Of a DNA stretch of 64,000 nucleotides, positions 59,024 to 64,000 are shown one piece after another. The first letter of the stretch is position 1, and each line of letters begins with the position of its first letter. The DNA lies in assembly GCA_029204045.2 (NCBI GenBank), contig CM055073.1, forward strand, positions 27,360,509 to 27,424,508. The letters are read 5' to 3'. The notes under the pieces are model-generated. The model saw only the letters and a program-made list of their open reading frames with translations. It made no database searches and had not been told where the DNA came from. Source of the DNA: Tillandsia leiboldiana. Taxonomy: Eukaryota; Streptophyta; Magnoliopsida; Poales; Bromeliaceae. Made by a program: the position numbers and the translations under genes.

Positions 59024-59078
<55 letters not shown>
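58796..59078. repeat. TA tracts around a MITE-B half
   Basis: TA runs at 58796-58868 and 59029-59078. Between them 58869-59028 is a MITE-B copy (ATACTATCGATAGCACC, GTGCGGTTAGGATGATAG) whose right part is replaced by the TA tract. Confidence 0.8.
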
Positions 59079-59080
<2 letters not shown>

Positions 59081-59573
59081 TACGGCTGCTATGCTCTGTA
59101 TAGTACCAAGTACTTAATGCTATTAAGTTTTCTACCGTTAAATATATTCTTTGATTATTTTTACCCGTTAGATCATACTATTTCTCCAACCACTTACTAA
59201 ACCCTAGAGACTCATTATCATTCTAATTAACCACACATTTCTTTTCTAGGGATTAAAAACTTAATAGTAGCAATAGTTTGGTGCTATTATATATATATAT
59301 ATAATTGAGCTTCTATGTTTGTAAAAATTCAAGTCATTGGTGTTTGTAGGTTTTTGCTATATAGTAGAGCTTATATACTTTTAAAAGTATAAGCCAAATT
59401 ATACTTGTGAATTTTTTTATCATAAAATTTGTATTGAGATTTATGCTATTATAAAATCAACTAAAAAGAGAAAAAGAGAAAGTACAAAAATATAAATCTC
59501 AATATAAATTATATAGTGAAATATTTACAAGTATTATTGGATTTGTATTTTTAAAAATATATAAACTCTACTT
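59079..59573. mobile_element. MITE-B copy followed by a MITE-C copy
   Basis: 59079-59295 is MITE-B (GGTACGGCTGCTATGCT start). 59363-59573 is MITE-C (AGTAGAGCTTATATACTTTT start, AAACTCTACT end). Confidence 0.7.
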
Positions 59574-59716
59574 TTATATATATATATATATATATATATA
59601 GGCGCTAGAATATTATTAATAATATTGAGACAGTATTGTTAAATTTTTAATTTTTAAATAAAAAGTTAGAAAGATTACGATTTTCTTCGGATTGATGAGT
59701 AATTGGTATAATGATA

Positions 59717-59888
59717 GAGCAATGCTACATGTACACCCCGAAGGGGTGTACATCATACACCTTCATTATTTTAATAGTGACGATATTTTTTACGGGTCAC
59801 ATCAAGTAACCCATCATCACACCCCCATCCTTGGATGGGTGGGGTGTATGATGTATACCCCGAAAGGAGTGTACATATAGCATTTTCC
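59717..59888. mobile_element. MITE-A copy with a 9-bp target duplication
   Basis: 172 bp from GAGCAATGCTACATG to AGCATTTTCC. ATAATGATA stands directly on both sides (59708-59716, 59889-59897), a perfect 9-bp duplication, which points to Mutator-type transposition. This copy is not in a TA tract, so the duplication can be read. Confidence 0.92.
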
Positions 59889-59897
59889 ATAATGATA

Positions 59898-60588
59898 TGA
59901 TCATAATTATAAGCTACAACAGCAGTTAAATTTAAATAGATAAAATCAAATATTTAATTAAATTCTGAATACAGGTACAATAAAGTGATAATTACATGTA
60001 ACTAAACAAGTCTCTTATACGTGGCTACGGTCAAAGTCTTGTGGAGGTGCGGGGGTCTCGAGGAGAATTTCTAGAGATTCGCGTCTTAAAATAATAAAAA
60101 AAAAGTAAATTTTAATTTAATTCAATTTAAATAATATATATATATATATACACACACGTAGATGTCACAAAAAAAAAAAGAAAAAAGAAAAAAAAAAAAA
60201 AAAGTACGTACGTTGGGAAAATCCAGTCAAAGTGTCAAACCTGCAACTATTCCACAACTAGAGGATTGTGTATATTTTTTTAATCAATTTATCAATTAAT
60301 TAACTAATTATATAATGAATTACTTTGTCACACTACTACGTACACACACCATAAATTTCCCAAAACGAAAATTTATTTTTAAACTCATAATAACTCAAGT
60401 TCTATAATTTAAATTTATCTTAAATAACTCTTTTACATGTTTTAGTTTATTAAATTAAAAATGCTTAATAAAAAAATAATTGAACAATTTTGAATTGGAT
60501 GGACTAAAATAATTTTATGAAATTTAGAGAACTATATTTATTTATTTATGAAGAAAAGGGCAAAAAGGGAACTATATATATATATATG
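59898..60588. other. AT-rich DNA, no gene seen
   Basis: TA run near 60135-60150 followed by CACACACGTAG, then A-rich 60165-60203. Nothing else recognised. Confidence 0.5.
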
Positions 60589-61012
60589 GGTTAATTACAT
60601 ACGGCTCCCTGCAAACATATCGAATAGCAGATATATCCCTGCAAAGTTCAACTTTTCATATTTATCCCTTCAAAAATCCAACGTTATTCATATATATTCC
60701 TCCGGTTTATTATCGTTAGTTCATTGTTTATTTTTTAACAGATTATATGTGAAATGACAATTTTGCCTTTTTAAAAATATTTTTCTAAAAAATAATACAG
60801 AAATATTTGGAATGATAAAAAGATAAATTTACCTCACTAACTAATCAAGATTAAGTATTTAACATATGGTTAACTAGATTTTTCTAACAGAAATAGACGG
60901 TAGGGATATATATGAATAACGTTGGACTTTTGAAGAAATAAATATGAAAAGTTGAACTTTGTAGGGATATATCTACTATTCGATATGTTTGCATGAAGTC
61001 GTATGTAATTAA

Positions 61013-61014
<2 letters not shown>
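60589..61014. mobile_element. MITE-H, complete copy (about 426 bp)
   Basis: Inverted ends GGTTAATTACATACGGCTCC and GAAGTCGTATGTAATTAACC with arms of about 130 bp (CCAACGTTATTCATATAT pairs with ATATATGAATAACGTTGG). TA runs flank both ends. It lies about 300 bp upstream of the host gene. Confidence 0.85.
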
Positions 61015-61062
<48 letters not shown>

Positions 61063-61230
61063 CTAACACACTCTCTCTTGGTCTGTGTTTTATGATAAAA
61101 ATTTAAAAATATTTTTTTATTATTTTTTATTTTATTTTAAACATGTAGATCTCACATAATATAAATCTACCACACCCACATATCTCTTCCTCCTCTTCTT
61201 CTCTATGACTCTACCTAACTGAGCTATTAT

Positions 61231-61238
61231 TATAAATA
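61231..61238 (+). promoter_or_regulatory. Possible TATA box of the PADRE gene
   Basis: TATAAATA within ATTATTATAAATATTATT, 81 bp before the first ATG. The region is AT-rich, so other TATA-like words compete. A CT-rich stretch lies just upstream at 61187-61205. Confidence 0.4.
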
Positions 61239-61311
61239 TTATTATTATATATTATAGGTTTCATCTTAGTATGTTCTTGGCTCTAACCAGCATAGTAGTT
61301 ACTGCAGTGTG

Positions 61312-62076
61312 ATGAGATTGAAGTCTGTGAGACTGCTGCAGATGGTTCCGTGGTGCTTCGCGGCCGCCATGTCGGAGTCAGATTTAGAAGACTCTTCATC
61401 GTCTTCCTCCAGAAGGCAGCTGCCGATTCGGGTGGTCGGGGCAGACGGAGTTGTGCGGCTCTACGACTTCCCGGTGACGGCGGCGGAGGTGATGACAGAC
61501 AACCCCTGCCACCTCGTCTGCCGGGCGGATGCCGCCTTCACGATCGGGCAGAAGGTCCCCGCGCTCTCCGCGGCAGACAGCCTCCTCCCCGGCCACGCCT
61601 ACTTCCTACTGCCGTCTCAGTTCTTCCACTCCGTCCTCTCCTTCGTCTCCCTCGCGTCCTCCCTCCTCGTCGCCGCGCCGTCCTTGTCGTTGAACGGCAG
61701 TAGTAATAGCAGCAGCAGCGGCGGCGGAAGAAAAGTCAGGCCGTTCCGGATATGCAGGTCGGCCACGGGCGCGCTGCAGATCATCGTTTGCAGCGGCGAC
61801 GACGGCGACGGTGATCAGCTTATAAATTCTAATAAAAATACGAAAGCGGAGGATGAGAAGGAAAGGATGAGTAGCAGTAGAGTGTGCACGGACGAGGCGC
61901 TTGAGAAGGAGTATAGGGAGATGGTGGGGGCGAGGAGGGAGAGGCGGTGGACGCCCAAGTTGGAGACGATAGGAGAGTGTGAAATGGAGAGGAGGAGGAG
62001 GAGAGGAGGAGGAGGAGGGGAAGGGTTTAGGGTGTTTGGATTTGTGAGGAGGAAGAGGGGGACTACACAATATTGA
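61312..62076 (+). CDS. DUF4228/PADRE-domain protein, 254 residues
   Basis: A single-exon, GC-rich frame in AT-rich surroundings. Residues about 36-104 (QLPIRVVGADGVVRLYDFP ... VPALSAADSLLPGHAYFLLP) match the DUF4228 (PADRE) pattern: a short strand-rich start, V(R/K)LYDFPV, and the LLPGHAYFLLP signature. A serine-rich linker (about 128-137) and acidic stretches follow, then RRWTPKLETIGE (about 210-221), the W-P-L-I-E tail seen in many members, and a basic end (RRRRRGGGGG, VRRKRG). PADRE proteins are plant-specific, often stress- or pathogen-responsive, and their biochemical role is not settled. The usual N-terminal MGNC myristoylation start is absent. In-frame ATGs at codons 1, 11 and 20 are all possible; codon 20 has the best context (GCCGCCATGTCG). 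MITE-H lies upstream and another MITE begins 28 bp past the stop. Confidence 0.9.
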   Translation: MRLKSVRLLQMVPWCFAAAMSESDLEDSSSSSSRRQLPIRVVGADGVVRLYDFPVTAAEVMTDNPCHLVCRADAAFTIGQKVPALSAADSLLPGHAYFLLPSQFFHSVLSFVSLASSLLVAAPSLSLNGSSNSSSSGGGRKVRPFRICRSATGALQIIVCSGDDGDGDQLINSNKNTKAEDEKERMSSSRVCTDEALEKEYREMVGARRERRWTPKLETIGECEMERRRRRGGGGGEGFRVFGFVRRKRGTTQY

Positions 62077-62103
62077 TCGATCACTAATATGCATGACATA
62101 TAT

Positions 62104-62505
62104 AGGGCGTGTTTGTTTTGATCGAAGTGGGGGTTCAAAATGGCCGAGTTCTCGTAACCGGAGTTTGCATACGGCGCGAATTCACGACTTACGAGCATGA
62201 AGTCAAGCTCCGCCGTATGGACGGAAATTGCCAAATTCGACGGCGTTCGGGCGGAACCCTATTTGGCCCGTGCAGACGACGGATCTGTCCTGCAGGGGCG
62301 GGATAGTTTGCGTACGGTATGAATCCACAACTTTGCCCTCTTCGAGTATGAAGCCGAGCTCCGCTCTACGAACGGAAATCATGCCGGTAAATCTATCTCA
62401 CAGGGCCTGACGAGTTTGCATACAGCGCGAACTCACGACAAAGTCGAGCTCCGCCGTACAAACAAAAATCATCTACAATTTCTTTTCTACCAAACACGCC
62501 CTTAA
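62104..62505. mobile_element. MITE in the 3' flank of the PADRE gene (about 400 bp)
   Basis: Inverted ends GGGCGTGTTTG and CAAACACGCCC. The inside has three related blocks, each with GTTTGC(A/G)TAC(G/A)G, a GAATTCACGAC-like word and GAGCTCCGC...CGGAAAT. Likely within the gene's 3' UTR. Confidence 0.75.
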
Positions 62506-63676
62506 TGCATGTTTGAGGACTAGTGTTGTGTTTGTAAACTAGAGTTAGTTTTAATTTGAATTAAACTTGTAAAGTTAGCAAAATTTTGGAGTATAGGCTT
62601 AATTTTTCTCCTTTTTTTTTTCCCGTTTTTTTCTCCTTTTATGTTTATCCTTAATAATTATTTTTCTCTTCTTTTTAATGTTCAACTTGGCTTGTTTCAA
62701 GCTGAATTAAAATTGCTATTGAGCAATTCAATTAATCCAAATAAATTAAACTATTGATCTTTGTTATAAATAGTTATTAATTACTATTCCATATTTTATA
62801 GAATAGATAATTACTACTTCGATCTCTTGCCATGTGAAGTTTTTATTTTTTTTTGGGAAAAAAAACACTTTTGCAAACAAATAACTAAAGCCTCAATTAA
62901 TTGATATGGGTGTATGTTTAATTTCTTATATTTTTAAATACTAATTCTAAATAATTTGATAAATCGATAGCAAATTTTTCTTTTTTATTGGTGTGTTTGG
63001 TTACTTTGTAATATATTCCAATCAAAACAATGAATGGAAACTTATTTAACAAATTTTTTTATACAAATTTTATTGAAAAAAAGTAATGCATTAATTGATA
63101 ATGGAATATATATCCAACTAGGCCATAGAGTTTTATTATTATTATTATTATTTTTTTTGATAAAAACGTATCGAATTTATCTTCCACCTATCAAAATTTT
63201 AATAATATTATTCAATGTTTCAATTTGTTTGATTTGACAAAATTTTAATTTTACGATCAAATCTTTTAATTTATATATTGTTTTAAGTTAATCAGTAAAT
63301 GATACTTTAATTTCAAATTTTGAATTCATTGTTTATCTTTACAAGTTTAGTTTGTATATTTCAGGTAGCTCTTATAACTATAAATTTATTAAAGTAAATA
63401 ATTAGTTTAAATTTTAAAATCTAAATATGATTAACTGACTGAGATCAAACAAGTTAAAAAGTTGAAAAGATAAATTAAAATTTTAAAAATTTGGTTAGTC
63501 AATTTCATTGGCTCAGGATCAGTATTTTGTTTTGTGATAAAAGAGCAGATTCAATCAACCCATCTTCATAACAAAAGGAGACTAAATTAAATTGAGTCAT
63601 ATTCAAAATGACGTAAAGTTGATTAAATCAAATTGTAATCGAAATATGTAGACATCGCTTTGTATACTTTAAACAA
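62506..63676. other. AT-rich DNA, no gene seen
   Basis: T-rich runs near 62600-62640 and 63130-63160. No further exon or ORF is convincing. Confidence 0.5.
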
Positions 63677-64000
63677 GGATTAATTGCGTACAGCTTCCTA
63701 TAAACATATCGTATCCTTATAAAGTTTAACTTTTCATATTTATCCCTTCAAAAGTCCAACGTTATTCATATATATCTCTACCGTCTATCTCTGTTAGAAA
63801 AATCTAGTTAACCACATGTTAAATACTTAATCTTGGTTAGTTATTTTTTATAGGGACATTTTTAAAAGGACAAAACTCTCATTTAACATATAATCTGTTA
63901 AAAATTAAACAGTGAAGCAACGATAATAAACCGGAGGGACATATATGAATAACGTTGGACTTCTAAAGTAATAAATATGAAAAGTTAAACTTTGTAGAAA
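63677..64000. mobile_element. MITE-H, second copy, cut by the window end
   Basis: GGATTAATTGCGTACAGCTTCC start, then CCAACGTTATTCATATAT and, near the window end, ATATATGAATAACGTTGGAC (shown in part). It parallels 60589-61014. Confidence 0.8.

Noticed and set aside
61606..62234. Minus-strand frames overlapping the PADRE gene
   Set aside because: Shadows of the GC-rich gene; Pro/Ser-rich with no domain, while the plus-strand frame has a clear DUF4228 match.

Overview
The window is plant nuclear DNA, almost all of it transposable elements. I infer a monocot from the strongly GC-rich codon use of the one host gene; this is a weak inference. Other plant signs are the telomere motif CCCTAAA, a Cassandra-type element carrying a 5S rRNA segment, a Sirevirus-like Copia element, long-LTR Gypsy elements of the Tekay/Del type, many MITEs and more than 20 long (TA)n tracts. 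The only convincing host gene is a 254-residue DUF4228/PADRE-family protein at 61312-62076. Family letters used for MITEs (A, B, C, E, F, G, H) are my own labels. Layout: 1-2021 is AT-rich DNA with a 300-bp direct repeat and a MITE-A copy. 2022-12684 is one minus-strand Gypsy element with 5-bp target duplications, reduced to two adjoining LTRs, with a plus-strand solo LTR (6058-9430) nested inside. 12978-19185 is the 3' part of a minus-strand Copia element: LTR, an extra downstream gene with its own promoter-like region and leader intron, and a broken pol. A 100-N gap (19186-19285) joins it to the 3' end of a plus-strand Gypsy element: decayed pol, then a 4.08-kb LTR to 24275. 24276-32133 holds small elements and a deep nest: MITE-G containing a Cassandra element containing a Gypsy LTR. 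32134-35335 is a solo Gypsy LTR set in a TA tract. 35336-60588 is a MITE graveyard with tandem MITE-B copies, CACTA-type MITEs, a MULE-MITE/hAT/MULE-MITE nest with a telomere-like array, and a perfect 96-bp-arm hairpin. 60589-64000 holds the host gene with MITEs on both sides. Two regulatory architectures stand out. First, the U3 of every Gypsy LTR here carries a row of modules with the strict layout CCAAT-N9-CCACG (24 modules in 6 LTRs, all in the same orientation relative to the LTR), which is the layout of the ER-stress response element ERSE-I. Second, the Copia element repeats its LTR's 60-bp paired-palindrome array ahead of a second TATA box inside the element. That TATA box is followed by good splice sites and a 187-codon ORF, as if the extra gene had its own LTR-like promoter. 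Neither claim has been tested beyond reading the sequence.
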